Assembly (NCBI RefSeq): GCF_002575655.3 | Contig: NC_053040.3 | Coordinates: 458,476,780 to 458,540,779, forward strand | DNA from: Aegilops tauschii subsp. strangulata | Taxonomy: Eukaryota; Streptophyta; Magnoliopsida; Poales; Poaceae | Direction of reading: 5' to 3' | DNA length: 64,000 nucleotides | Part shown: in pieces, positions 22,619 to 33,473 of the stretch | Layout of the letters: every line of letters starts with the position of its first letter | Numbering within the stretch: the first letter of the stretch is position 1 | Program-made: the position numbers and the translations under genes | The notes under the pieces: model-generated | What the model saw: the letters and a program-made list of their open reading frames with translations, nothing else | Told to the model about the DNA's origin: nothing | Database searches by the model: none

Positions 22619-23191
22619 CATGGAACCACTACTTTAGATACAACTACTGTAGAGGCAGAGTGGTTGCGTTATCTCTTAATGGACTTGCGTGTAGTTGCAA
22701 AACTAGTGCCGGTTATTCTTACAAATTGTGACAACCAAGTGGATATCGTCAAGGTAAAGATTTCTGAGGATAATGCAAAGTCCTCAAGACAAGTGAAGAG
22801 ACATTTGAAGTCTTTTCAAAAGTTGAGAAACTCTAAAATAATAACGATTACATATAATCAAATAGACAAAACCTGATTGATCTCTTTACAAAGGGACAAT
22901 CATGAAATGTGATAGATAATGCATCGAGGAAGATGAGCATGAGGCTCATATGTGTTACACCTTAGTACTAACCCAACCTTTGTGATCGAAAATCCCAAGA
23001 ATTAGGACCTAAGAAAACAAATTATTGATTAACACAGGAGAGTAACCTATATAACTCTTTAGTTAAAGATGTAAAACTCTCAGTACTGGAAGGTAGGTTG
23101 GAAACATGCCTTTATGTGTTTCTATGGTTGTGTTCAGGAAAAGTATTGTCCTATACAACATTTTTTTAAAGAAGACACACATATGAGCTCG

Positions 23192-24324
23192 ACTGGCAAA
23201 ATGGAGTGTGCTTTGCCGTCCCAAGGACCAAGGCGGGTTGGGCATTCATGACCTTGAGGTTAAGAATAGGGCCCTCCTTGGGAAATGGTTGTTTAAATTA
23301 TTAACGGAAGATGGTGTATGACAGACCCTCCAAAGAAGAAAATATGTGGGTTCAAAGGAGGTATCCCTAGTATACTGGAAACCTGGGGACTAATGACAAC
23401 GAAGAAATATTTCTTCCGCTATGGTTCCTTGTCGATTAAGGATGGCTCAGAAATTAGATTATGAGAGGATCAGTGGCTAGGTAATGCTATACTCATGGAA
23501 TAATATCTAGCTCTATACAATATTGTGCGTCAGAAGGCTGATACAGTTGCCAAGGTTTTGAAATCATTTTCGTCAAATGCGACGTTGAAAAGAGATTTAA
23601 TTGGACCTAGACTCCAATCGTGAAACATACCACTCCAGCGGTTAACCACGGTACAATTGTCACAGGTCCGGTGTATTTCATTAGAACCTACATGCGAATG
23701 GGCAATTCTCAGTCAAGTCTATGTATAGAGTTTTGATCCAGTCTAACATGCCAATTGATAATAACAAAAAGATCTGAAAGAGGAAGATATCTCTTGAGAA
23801 TAAAATATTTGCATGGTATCTTCGTCGCGGCGTCATTCTTAACAAAGATAACTTTATTAAGAGGAATTGGCATGAAAGTACGCAATGTGTCTTTTGTGCG
23901 CATGATGAAACAATAAAACATTTGTTTTTCCAATATAAATTGGCCCGTTCTATATAGTCAGTCATTCAAATAGCTTGTGTCTCGTATCCTCCTTGTAGTG
24001 TTGCTAATATATTTGGCAACTGGCTACATGAGATTGATCACAGGTTTAGAATTCTTCCCATGTTGGGAGCGCTTGCCGTAATTTGGTCTCTTTGGCTATA
24101 TAGAAATGATAAGATTTTTACCCAACATAGGTGGTAGCATGACCTTAGGATTGTGCCACCTTCGGTTTAGGCGTTATACAGATCATACATTTTTTCATTG
24201 TATTTCGCCTTCTTCTTTTATTTTGGCTTGGCGTGATGACTTTATTGGCTGTGTATATTTTAGTTATGCGGATGCCGGATGTAATACTTCAAATTTTTAA
24301 GTAACAAAGCGTCCCTTTTCGAAA
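23192..24324 (+). mobile_element. 5'-truncated LINE (zf-RVT end)
   Basis: It is flanked by an 11-bp duplication, ATATGAGCTCG (23181-23191 and 24325-24335). On the plus strand, with frame breaks, it reads as the C-terminal zinc-binding reverse transcriptase end of plant LINEs: PKDQGGLGI.DLEVKNRALLGKW near 23220, then KIFAWYLRRGVILNKDN, CVFC..DETIKHLFF and LAVIWSLWLYRNDKIF. The A-tail is short (GAAA). The copy is decayed and truncated. Confidence 0.85.
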
Positions 24325-24650
24325 ATATGAGCTCGGCTGTTAAACGTAGCATCCTATGAGATATATGCTTCACACACGGTGTATGCTACTGGTAGCCAGG
24401 TACTCAGTTATGACTTTGAGTTAAACACCACGCACTTATTTTGACGTAAGATAGATCAAATATATGCACTACAGTACTCAAACTCTGAACACCCAACACC
24501 GTGTTGTTTGTTTTGTCCTAGCTAAACAACTAACCCTGCAATTATCTCCCGTACCCGTACGATTTATTTATTCAGTGTCGAATTTGTGGCGCTCGTCTTG
24601 TCCGGTGCAGCCAAGGCATGGCGGTGGCCCGGACGCCACAAAAGTCCTCA

Positions 24651-26453
24651 GGCCAACTCCATCGTGCGATCCTATCCTGTCCGGTTCCGTCTGTTTGGGA
24701 TAAAACGGACAAACGAGGCGGCTCAGCGCGCAATGAGCTGGACCCATCTGGTCCGTTTTGTGTCCGGACCGACCCATTTCGAGCGCAAACTTGTGCCGGG
24801 TTTGGGTCGCGGCGGAAACCAAACGGACGCGCGCCTCGTTCGCGTCAGGGCCGCGTGGCAAGCGGCCACCTACCTTCTACCCGCCCACATCAATGCGCAC
24901 GCGCGGGCGGCCCCGCCTGTCATCCGCCCAGGCGAGGGGTCGCGGTCCTTCTTAAATGGGAACCGTAGACCGGTCGTCGTCCACACTGCCCCACGCCACC
25001 CCGCGGCCTCCTCGAAACCCGACAGCCCCAATCCCAAACCCTAGCTAAGAACTCGCCGGCCGGCCGCCCGCAGCTATGGGGCTATGGAACTACGGCCGCA
25101 AAGGCAAGCACGACCGCGGCTCAGTGAAGAAGGAGGAGCCCGTGTCGCCATCGCCACCACGTCGGGCCCCCGCGCCGCCCGCGTTCTCCATCGCGCCTGC
25201 GGCCGCCGGCGAGCGCAACTGGCACTACATCGAGGCGGCCGTCTGCCGCCGTTATTGGGAGACGAGGACGCCGCTGCCCTGGAGCGACGTCCACCTCCCC
25301 AATAACTGGCACCTGTCGACCGACCGCGTGCCGATCCCGCCCGTCCCGCTGAGCGGCCGTGCGCGCCGCCAGGAGATCCAGCGCCGCCGCCGCCTCCTCC
25401 CGGACGGCCTCTACTACGACGAGAGGTACGCCCCCGACTCGCCATTGTGGGACACTTGGTTCCGCGATGAGCACGACATGCGGCGGGCGTCGATCTTCGC
25501 CGGCACGTCGACAGGGCCGCGGCGGCCACGTGAGCCCCGAGCGGCTCCCCAGACGCGCGGGCGTACGCGGGTGCGCGGCCTGACGCACACGCCGTCGCCG
25601 TCGCCATCTCCATCGCCACCCCCACCTCCTCGCATGACGGCGGAGGAGGAGGCCCGGCTCATGGCGCGTGTGCTGGAGGACTCCATGCACACGCACGACG
25701 AGCGCCAATGGGAGGGCCTCGAGGAGATGACGGCCCTCTCCGCAGCCGGCGACGTCGCCATCCCCGAGCTGGAGATGGTGCCGAAGGAGGAGGTGGTGGA
25801 GGAGCCGCTGGTGGCCGCGTTCCACCCTGACCTGGTGGGCCAGGGGTGGAGCTGGTCGTGCTCCGCTGAGTAGATGGCGGCCGCCCTGGGGCCGTGAACT
25901 GGTGCCCCACGCCGCCGCGGTCGCCGGAGCGGGAGGTCTCGCCTCGGGAGGAGGTTGTGCAGGCACCGGCCACTTTCCAGCCCGCCGCCCGCGTGCACCA
26001 CGGACCGCCGGCCCACCTGTGGACGCCGCCGGACTACGTCGACCTCGTCAGCGACGACGACGACACTGGCGGCCAGTGAAGAGGGCGACGGCCACGGCAT
26101 CGATGGGCGCGGCAGGAGCGCGTGGGAGGCGTTTTTTATTTATTTTGTTTTTAAGTTAATTATGAAACTGGGCCGTTTAAGTGGACTGAGAAACTGGGCC
26201 GTTTTGTGGCTGTAACCCCTATATATGTTTTATGTTTTTTAACTGCATTTATTTACTTTTTTAGTCATTTCATTTAAGTTTATATTTTTTTTTATTCACG
26301 TCCACCCTGGACAGGTTTTGGGATGCGGCCGCGCGTTGAGCGCATCCACGACCCATCGAACAAACGCGGACATGGACGAACCCATTGCCATCCAAAAGAG
26401 ACAAAATCCGACCAAACCGGATGTCCGTTTGGGATCGCGCTATGGAGTTGGCC
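24651..26453 (+). mobile_element. TIR element, 1803 bp, PIF/Harbinger-like, carries an ORF
   Basis: The ends are GGCCAACTCCATCGTGCGATCC on the left and the complement of GGCCAACTCCATAGCGCGATCC on the right, a 22-bp TIR with two mismatches. They are flanked by a 3-bp duplication, TCA (24648-24650 and 26454-26456). Block A at about 19450 shows the unoccupied target (GTCC-TCA-TCATC), which fixes both ends. The 3-bp target suits PIF/Harbinger, though that family usually uses TWA. No transposase is visible; it carries a gene-like ORF at 25076-26079. Confidence 0.85.
25076..26079 (+). pseudogene. Proline-rich ORF inside the TIR element (two lesions)
   Basis: The leader contains CCAAACCCTAGC, then ATG at 25076 (MGLWNYGRKGKHDRG). 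An uncharacterised conserved-looking region follows (HYIEAAVCRRYWETRTPLPW, SDVHLPNNWHLSTDRVPIPP), then a Ser-Pro tract (residues about 175-190), MTAEEEARLMARVLEDSMHT, and a stop at 25873. Thereafter an in-frame TAG and a single-base deletion near 25889 separate it from a continuation (NWCPTPPRSPEREVSPREE ... PPDYVDLVSDDDD, ending at 26079). I infer one original ORF of about 335 aa. To my knowledge related proteins occur repeatedly in wheat annotations as hypotheticals; I do not know a function. No transposase motif is present. Confidence 0.55.
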
Positions 26454-26767
26454 TCATCATCCGCTCCATTTGTTTCGGCGCATATTGGGCAGCGCTCTTG
26501 ACAGCCAGCGATTGGCACGTTGTTCGCCAGTTGGTACTACGTGGTACCGGCCAGACAGAAACCTTCCAAAGTTCCAACCATGGCACGACGCCGTTCACAT
26601 TTCCGGCTATATATTCGGTAGGTCAGCTTCTGAATAATGCTACTGCCCTACCTGCCTAGCTCAAGAAACTAAGCTAATTTCAATGCAGAAAAATCACGAG
26701 ATAGCGTAGGGTACAAATGCTAGAGCTGTCTACCCACGTCTATATGCAAGATTATCACTCCAAACTG

Positions 26768-26863
26768 CTCCCTTGGTTTTATAATATAAGAGAGTTTTTG
26801 ACGGTACACTCTTATATTATGGCGTTTTTGACAGTACACAGTTATATTATGAGACGGAGGGAG
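26768..26863. mobile_element. Stowaway-type MITE
   Basis: It runs from CTCCCTTGGTTTTATAATATAAGAG to GAGACGGAGGGAG, followed by TA. Internal direct repeats of TTTTTGAC.GTACAC are seen. It lies in block B only. Confidence 0.82.
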
Positions 26864-27600
26864 TAACCTTTTTAGTTTCGGACAGCGCTTCCAGAAGAGC
26901 CGACTATCACTGTGTTGGCAAGGCAGCAAATCTGAGTTGTAAAGGGCGCCTTTTGGTGAGCTTGACAGTGTGCTACTCCCTTCGTTTGGAATTCTTTGTC
27001 GCGGAAATGGATGTATCTAGCATGCCATTCCCTGTTGATTCATGCGGCGCGTCATGACGTGCCGATGCCACGATGCGCGTCTTTCTGCCTCTTTATGTCT
27101 GAACGACCACCCTGGCCAATTGAATGACATTCTAAACACAGCTGTTCCATCATGCCAGTGTCCCAGAGTTCGATCAACAAAATTTCTGAATCATCTCCAA
27201 AAGCATTTGTCTGCATGCTCTAGTTAGCAACTTAACTGAAGCGGATGAGCAATTTAACGGTGAATTCAGAGACAGGATGTCAATTACTTGGAAAAGACGG
27301 GCCAAGGCAGGTTTGATCAACGTGCTCAATGCACATTCTGACCAGCCTACAACGAACGAACTAATCAGTTAGCAGCAATTTGATTCCAGTGGAGTGGAGC
27401 ACTAATAATTCAATAAGCACCGCCCGGAAAAGAGCCGCTGCTGCTGCTAATTTGATTCCAGTTGATTTTCATTTTAGGTAGACCTTCCTTCCAGTTCCAG
27501 AGCGCGCAATCATGGCGGAACATGGCCTCGCCTCCCCAACGACACATCTTAAAAATATTCTGACAAGATTTCTTGCCCTCCCTCCCTCCCTCCAAGCCTC

Positions 27601-27610
27601 CATATATATC
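27601..27610 (+). promoter_or_regulatory. TATA box of PR-1 gene 1
   Basis: CATATATATC lies 50-60 bp before the ATG at 27660, after a CCCTCC-rich stretch. It leaves a short 5' leader of about 30 nt, plausible for a plant PR-1 gene. Confidence 0.65.
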
Positions 27611-27659
27611 AACCAACCTCCCGTCCGTAAGCAGAGCAGAGCAGCACCACCCACCTCCA

Positions 27660-28193
27660 ATGGCCCCCTCCTCCTCCTCCACTTGTACCCGAGCCCAGCT
27701 GGCCATCGCCCTCATCGCCGCCGCGCTGTGCAATGCGGCCCTCCTCGTCGTGGTCGACGCCGGCTACCCCCGCGGCGGGGACTACCGGGCGCAGTTCCTG
27801 TTCCAGCAGAACGCGGCGCGGGCGGCGATGGGGCTGCCGGCGCTGAGGTGGGACGAGCGGGTGGCGGCGTACGCGCGGTCGTACGCCGAGTCGCGGCGCG
27901 GGGACTGCGCGCTGGTGCACTCGTCCGGGCCCTACGGCGAGAACCTCTTCTGGGGCAGCGGCACGGGCTGGGCGCCGGCGCAGGCCGTGGGGGCGTGGCT
28001 GGCGGAGCGGCCCCGGTACGACTACTGGAGCAACCGCTGCAGCGGCGGCATGTGCGGGCACTACACGCAGATCGTGTGGCGCGGCAGCACCCGCGTGGGG
28101 TGCGCCATGGTCGAGTGCTACGCCGGCCGCGGCACCTTCATCACCTGCAACTACGACCCGCCCGGCAACTACGTCGGCATGCGCCCATACTGA
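27660..28193 (+). CDS. Pathogenesis-related protein 1-like (CAP superfamily), 177 aa
   Basis: This intronless gene encodes a secreted CAP-domain protein. An N-terminal signal region (residues about 11-33, ALIAAALCNAALLVVV core) is followed by the CAP domain (about 41-177). The cavity residues His87 (ALVHS), Glu94 (GENLFW), Glu116 (WLAER) and His134 (GHYTQIVW) are present, as are six cysteines for three disulfides (83, 127, 132, 148, 153, 163). CAP2 is FITCNYDPPGNY. The C-terminus CNYDPPGNYVGMRPY matches the CNYxPxGN...PY pattern from which CAPE peptides are released in dicots. The usual LHN of the first helix reads FQQN. I chose the ATG at 27660 because it directly precedes the signal peptide; an in-frame upstream ATG at 27573 lies before the TATA box. 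Known role of the family: sterol binding and defence; the substrate here is not shown. Confidence 0.93.
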   Translation: MAPSSSSTCTRAQLAIALIAAALCNAALLVVVDAGYPRGGDYRAQFLFQQNAARAAMGLPALRWDERVAAYARSYAESRRGDCALVHSSGPYGENLFWGSGTGWAPAQAVGAWLAERPRYDYWSNRCSGGMCGHYTQIVWRGSTRVGCAMVECYAGRGTFITCNYDPPGNYVGMRPY

Positions 28194-29437
28194 ATACCGA
28201 TGGCCGGCCGGTGCAGCCGCCGTCGCACGTTGCCGCTCCGCCTCGCCGGTCTTCTTCACATTCACAGCCCCGTTGCCGGCCGGCCAGCGCGTGCGGCGAT
28301 GCGGCGCGGCGTAGCACTATCTTGCTGTCCCATTCATTGTTGCTCATCGAGAGTTCAAGACGAATCGATGGCGATGCCACGAGTGTACAAAATATTTTTT
28401 ACTGCTATACTACTGGTACTGCATTCTAAGTATTTATCCTTGCCAAAATATATACTCCCGTTGTGGTTACGAAACATAATCTGAAATGAATCGTGAGCTA
28501 CGTATTTGACTGCTCTGTCTCAAATAAAAAAAAGGCATTCCTCCCTTTGCTCTTGGCGTCTCGATTGTACTCGTATGCTTGTAAAAATGACAACATTGTT
28601 CTCAAACAGAAGAAGAAGAAGACAGCATGAGCTGCTGAGGCAAAAAAGTCCACTTTTTGGGGTGGCTTTTAGGTGGCTGGATGGATTCCTTCCTGCTGAG
28701 GAGCTGTAGAAGTGAGCTGTGTACGTGAGCATGCAATGCATAGTCGAGGCTGGCTGGCTAGCGCATGTGCCACCTTGCGAGGATGGATTGGAGGGCGACG
28801 GTCGACAGAGCCTGGGCCTCCTGCTCTGCTCTCCCAGGTCCAGGCGTGCGATGCGTCATGGGCAGGGGCAGCAGTTGGAATCCGATGCTGCGGTCCGGTG
28901 CGGCCCCGCGCCTCCTTCAATTCCCCTCCAACTCCGCGGTGCCACGCCAAGTTGCAACCCCCGCGCATTCATCTCGCTGTACATGCGCGTGACCGCTGCA
29001 ACCCTCGCCGGCGACCACGGAGTCTCTCGGCCGGCCGGCCGGCGCCACGGCGTGTGCGGGCCTCCGTCGAGTCGGAGCCGGCTGCTAGTGGCGGAGTATC
29101 ATATGCGGGTCAAAGACGGAGGGATCCCATTCCCGGAGGAGCGAGAGGACGGTCAAGGTCTCGGCTGGGGCTTGGGGATCGAGGATGTTGCAGTGCAGTG
29201 CAGGTCGTGTGGCAAATGTCAACAAAGGCGCAGCGTGCGTTGGGTAGAGCGCTGCAGACTTGACAAAGGAGTGTGCATGTGCTCGCGCGCTTGCAATTGC
29301 AAGTGGCAGGGTCGTCCGCTGAGTCGCTCCCCGGCTCCTCCCAAGGCACGGTTGGGACATGTGCCCGTAATTGGACATGGGCTATGGGCATGGGCGGCCC
29401 GGCCCAGGCCCGGCTCTGGCTTGCAGCCCGAAAGATG
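28194..29437. other. PR-1 gene 1 3' flank and intergenic DNA
   Basis: No further gene was recognised. The first 300 bases should include the PR-1 3' UTR. Open frames on both strands at 28700-29400 overlap each other in a GC-rich stretch and have no family likeness. Confidence 0.4.
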
Positions 29438-29627
29438 TGAAGGAGCCTAAACTACGAACGGCAGGAGGAGAACTCGGTTTGGGGCAACTGATTCCATTGA
29501 TTGGAATAGTTGCTATAAATAGCCTTACAAACAGCTCATGTCTTGCACAAGAAGAATAGCAAGATCAGGCCGAGATCTGTTAGAGATATCCACAATATCT
29601 AAACAATAATTAGGCTATCTGTTAACA
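29438..29627 (-). repeat. 3' LTR of the 190-bp-LTR Copia element
   Basis: On the plus strand it runs from TGAAGGAGCCTAAACTACG to GGCTATCTGTTAACA. It is followed on its inner side by CCCTGCCGGCGCTAGGC, the complement of a purine-rich tract (PPT). Confidence 0.93.
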
Positions 29628-31836
29628 CCCTGCCGGCGCTAGGCAAAACACATAGACTGGACCGGAATGACTGAAACGACGCCGTAGGGAGTCCTTTGGT
29701 CATGATATCAGCCAGCTGCTGAGTAGTAGGCACATGAACGACCCGAAGTTCGCCGAGAGCCACCTTCTCGCGCACAAAGTGAATGTCTAACTCAATGTGC
29801 TTCGTTCGTCGATGATGAACTGGATTGGTAGACATGTACACCGCTGAGATATTATCACAAAAGACCACCGTGGCTTTGGAGGGAGGTGAACCGAGCTCAT
29901 CGAGGAGTTGCCTGAGCCATACACAATCAGCAACGGCATTGGCAACAGCATGATACTCAGCCTCGGCGCTCGAGCGCGAGACACTGGGTTGGCGCTTGGA
30001 AGACCAGCTCACGAGAGCACCGCCAAGATAAACACAGTAGCCGGAGGTAGAGCGCCGTGTGTCCGGGCAGCCTGCCCAGTCCGCATCCGAGTAAGCGACG
30101 ATGTCGAGTGAAGAGGAGCTGTGGAGCAGGAGACCGGAGCTCGTAGTGCCGCGGACGTATCAGAGAATACGTTTGACGATGGCGAGATGACCGTCACGCG
30201 GATCGTGCATGTGTAAGCAGACTTGCTGCACGGCATATGCAAGATCATGACGCGTCATGGTCAAGTATTGAAGGGCACTGGCGAGGCTTCGGTACTCGGA
30301 GGGATCGGCAACCGGGTCACCAGCGTCGGCGGCAACCTTGGGAAGGGTGTCGACAGGCGTGGTGGCGGTCTTACACTGCAACATGCCGGCGCGCTGGAGG
30401 ATCTCCTCGGCGTACTGCTCCTGACTGAGGAAGAAGCCACGAGACGTACGACGCACACGGATCCCGAGGAAGAAGTGCAAGGGCCCCAGGTCCTTCATTG
30501 CGAACTCGACCATGAGTTTGGCAATGAGATCGTGGAGCAGTGTCGAGGAGGAAGCCGTCAAGACGATGTCGTCAACATATAGCAGGAGATACGCCACGTC
30601 AGTTCCCCGCCGTAGTATGAAGAGCGAAGCGTCAGAACGAGAGGCGGTGAAGCCAATGGTGACGGCGAAGGTGGCGAAGCGCTGAAACCACGCGCGCGGT
30701 GCTTGCTTCAAGCCATAGAGAGACTTGACGAGCTTCCAGACGTGATCCTTGCGATGAGCATCGACAAAACCGGCCGGCTGGTAGCAGTAGACCTGTTCGT
30801 CGAGGATGCCGTTGAGGAAGGCATTCTTCACGTCCAACTGGTGCACAAGCCAGTTACGGGAGGACGCGAAAGTAAGCACAGTGTGAATCGTTGCCGGTTT
30901 GACGACCGGCGAAAAAGTTTCGCCATAGTCGACACCAGGACGTTGGGCAAAACCACGAACGACCCAGCGTGCCTTGTACCGCTCGAGGGAGCCGTCCTCG
31001 CGGGTCTTGTGCCGGAAGACCCATTTGCCGGTGACGACGTTGGTGTGGGGAGGCCGAGGGACCAACATCCAGGTGGTGTTCGACGAGAGGGCGTCGAATT
31101 CCTCCTGCATCGCCTGGCGCCAGTTGGGGTCGCGGAGAGCTTCCCGGACGGAGGATGGGAGGGGCGACACCGTCGTGGTGGCGACAAGTCCGTAGCGAGG
31201 GTTCGGCTTGAAGACGCCATGCCGAGCGCGAGTGACCATGCGGTGGCGGGGAGGCGACGAAGCAGGCGCCGAGCTGGAAGGCGCGGCGTCAGGCGTCAGG
31301 GACGCGGAGCCACGGGCAGCGCGGACGTCCGGCGTCAGGGACGCAGAACCGTGTGCCGAGGAAACCGAGCCACGGGCCGAAGAATCTGAGCCGCGGGCCG
31401 AGCCGCGGGCTGAGCCGGCGTCGGGCGTCAGGGACGCGGAGCCGCGAGCTAGCGTCAGAGACGTGGAGTCGCGAGCTGAGGAGGCCGAGTCGCGGGCCGT
31501 GGATGGTGAAGAAGAGCGGCCCAAGGACGATCCGCGCGGGAACGGGCTGCATGGCCCGTTACTGTGGCATGCAGGGGGCGCCACATGATCGTCGTAAGCC
31601 GGAGGAGTAGCATCGTGGCTGTCGCGTGATGGAGATGCCGGGGCGATGCTGAAGTCCAGGGAGCTGAAAGGAAACACTTTTTCCACAAAGGTAACATGCC
31701 GTGAGAAAATAATGCGCCGAGTCAGTGGATCATAGCAGCGATACCCTTTGCGCCCGTCCGGATAGCCGAGAAAACACAAGGAGTAGAACGGGGTGCGAGT
31801 TTGTGAGGTGCGGTGGCAGTAAGATTGGGATAGCAC
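29628..31836 (-). pseudogene. Copia reverse transcriptase and RNase H (one nonsense codon)
   Basis: Starting near 31836 the frame gives the integrase C-terminal CFLGYPDGRKGYRCYDP, then an alanine/serine-rich linker. The reverse transcriptase follows: WVFRHKTREDGSLERYKAR, QLDVKNAFLNGIL, SLYGLKQAPRAWF, and catalytic LLYVDDIVL (YVDD) near 30570. RNase H follows: SWSSKRQPSVSRSSAEAEY, VVFCDNISAVYMSTNP and QLADIMTKGLP. The frame is intact except for a TGA at about 30160 (KRIL*YVRG, where relatives have arginine), consistent with CGA-to-TGA decay. Confidence 0.9.
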
Positions 31837-32910
31837 AGGCAGCCAAACACGCGAAGAGACTTAAAATCGGGGGCACGACCGTGAAGAAGCTCGTAGGGAG
31901 TGGTAATGATGTTGGCTGTGCATGGGCGGCGATTGAGAAGGTATGTGGAGGTGGCGAGAGCCTCAGCCCACCATGGGTATGGCATGGATGCATGTATAAG
32001 GAGAGTGCGGACACCATCATTGAGTGTACGAAGGATACGTTCGGCCTTGCCATTTTGTTGGGAGGTGTATGGGCAGGTGAGGCGAAGAAGAGTTCCATGG
32101 GCGGTAAATAGAGCACGGTTTGCAGTGTTGTCGAATTCTCGTCCATTGTCGGTCTGAAAAGCTTTAATGGAGGATGAGAACTGCGTGCGAACATATGCAT
32201 AGAACGCCACAAGAAGAGCATGAACTTCAGACTTATTACGAATAGGAAACATCCAAGTGAAGTGGGTAAAGTCATCCAATATAACAAGATAATATTGAAA
32301 ACCTGAGATGCTTAATACAGGACTAGTCCATAAATCGCAATGACAAAGCTCAAAAGCAGCAGATGTTTTGGTGGTAGAGGAAGCAAAAGGGAGTCTAGTG
32401 TGTTTGCCCAAACGACATGCATCGCAGTGCGTGGGTAAACTTTTATTACAACTGAATTTGAAATATTTGGATGCATTGGCCAAAGCTTCAACGCCGGGGT
32501 GTCCAAGCCGCTGATGCCACAAAGTTGCAGAGACGGTGGCGAGGAAGCATTGGGGCGTCTGCACGAAGGGGTAGAGGTCGCCGGTGGAGTTACATCGGTG
32601 AATAACCCGTCCCGTTGCCAAATCCTTGATAGAGAAACCAAAAGGGTCAAATTCAATGGAAATAAAATTATCACGTGTAAAAGCACGGACATACACTAGA
32701 TTTTTGATGAGTTTAGGAGAAATAAGAATGTTCAGAAGGGAGAGAGGGCGAATGGGTGTTCGAAAGTGAACGGAACCAGTACCGGTGATAGGAAGAAAGG
32801 AGCCATCACCGACAACGATATGAGAAGGAAAATTGGGAGGGCGAGGGGAGAGTGGTATACCGGAACCGGAGCCCATGTGAGAGGAAGCACCGTTGTCGAG
32901 GACCCACTCG
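31722..32910 (-). pseudogene. Copia protease and integrase (frameshifted)
   Basis: The protease motif reads WVLDNGASSHM at about 32890, with DNG where Copia proteases have D-T/S-G. The gag-pre-integrase (LWHQRLGHPGVEALANAS ... CDACRLGKH) and integrase core follow, with acidic residues in CHCDLWTSP, AFQTDNGREFDN and YTSQQNGKAERILR (DD35E arrangement). The frame then shifts near 31785, before CFLGYPDGRKG, and enters the RT frame. The Asn in the protease site is unusual and may inactivate it. Confidence 0.88.
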
Positions 32911-33473
32911 CTGCCTTGTCCCGCTTACGCTTGAAGGGCCATCTGGTTCAGCGCGGCGATGAGGGCCGACTGATCCCACTGTGGCGGAGGGCAGCCGGAG
33001 GAGCGGCCGGCGCGGCGTGGACGGCGAGGCCGTGGGGAGCGGCCGCGGTAGGCGGACGTGCGCCGGGAGCGGCCCCGAGGATGCCGGGACCCGCCCAGGC
33101 CTGGAACGTGCCAGCGAGGGTAGGTGCAGGCGGGTGCGGAGCAGGTGAACGCGTGCCCATGGCGGGAGGGGCGAACGAAGCCGAGGCGCTGGGAGCGGCC
33201 CCCTTCTTCTTTTTCTTCTTGCCCTGACCGGGAGCGGTGGGAGGGCCGGCGTGGGGAATGCCCGCACCATAGAAGCCCGCTGGCGTCGGGTTGAAGTAGG
33301 GAGGCGAAGCAGGGTTGGTGTAGGCCGGCATGGGAGCGCCGGCGGCCTGAAACGCGAGATGCGCCTGGGCGAGGAGTGCGTTGTGGGCGACGATGCGAGC
33401 ACGGCGGCCGAGGCGCCGCTCTTCCAGGTGCAGGAAGTTGCGGAGCTTGATGAAGGACGGCAGGCGACCGCGC
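32911..33473 (-). pseudogene. Copia gag, C-terminal part
   Basis: This is a low-complexity proline/alanine/glycine-rich region (NPASPPYFNPTPAGFYGAG) with a lysine run, GQGKKKKKKG. I found no clear CCHC knuckle. It joins the N-terminal gag at 37222 once the nested element is removed. A TGA in ALQA*AGQGSEW near 32930 precedes the protease. Confidence 0.75.

Larger units (their letters stand above)
20800..24354 (+). mobile_element. Second Copia remnant (RNase H plus 3' sequence), twice interrupted
   Basis: This is the same family as 290-1190. RNase H-like pieces read on the plus strand: SGYV.THGG near 20950, and EAEWLRYLLMDLRVV, ILTNCDNQVDIVKVK, SRQVKRHLKSFQKLRNSKI near 22650-22850. It is split by a retroposon at 21046-22618 and its 3' part by a LINE at 23192-24324; both have clear target-site duplications. 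Removing them rejoins the match to the first remnant. No intact LTR pair was found. It is inactive. Confidence 0.75.
24355..27405 (+). repeat. Duplicated non-coding block B (upstream region of PR-1 gene 1)
   Basis: This is the partner of block A (17985-20490), interrupted by the TIR element 24651-26453 and a Stowaway (26768-26863). It ends about 250 bp upstream of the PR-1 start and is therefore the candidate distal promoter of that gene. A further Stowaway half lies at about 26974-27010 (CTCCCTTCGTTTGGAATTC). Confidence 0.8.

Noticed and set aside
27512..28429. 305-codon frame overlapping PR-1 gene 1
   Set aside because: Shadow in another frame of a GC-rich gene; no signal peptide or family likeness.
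28719..29450. 243-codon plus-strand frame between PR-1 gene 1 and the Copia element
   Set aside because: Overlapping frames on both strands, no motif, and it ends at the retrotransposon boundary region without gene structure.
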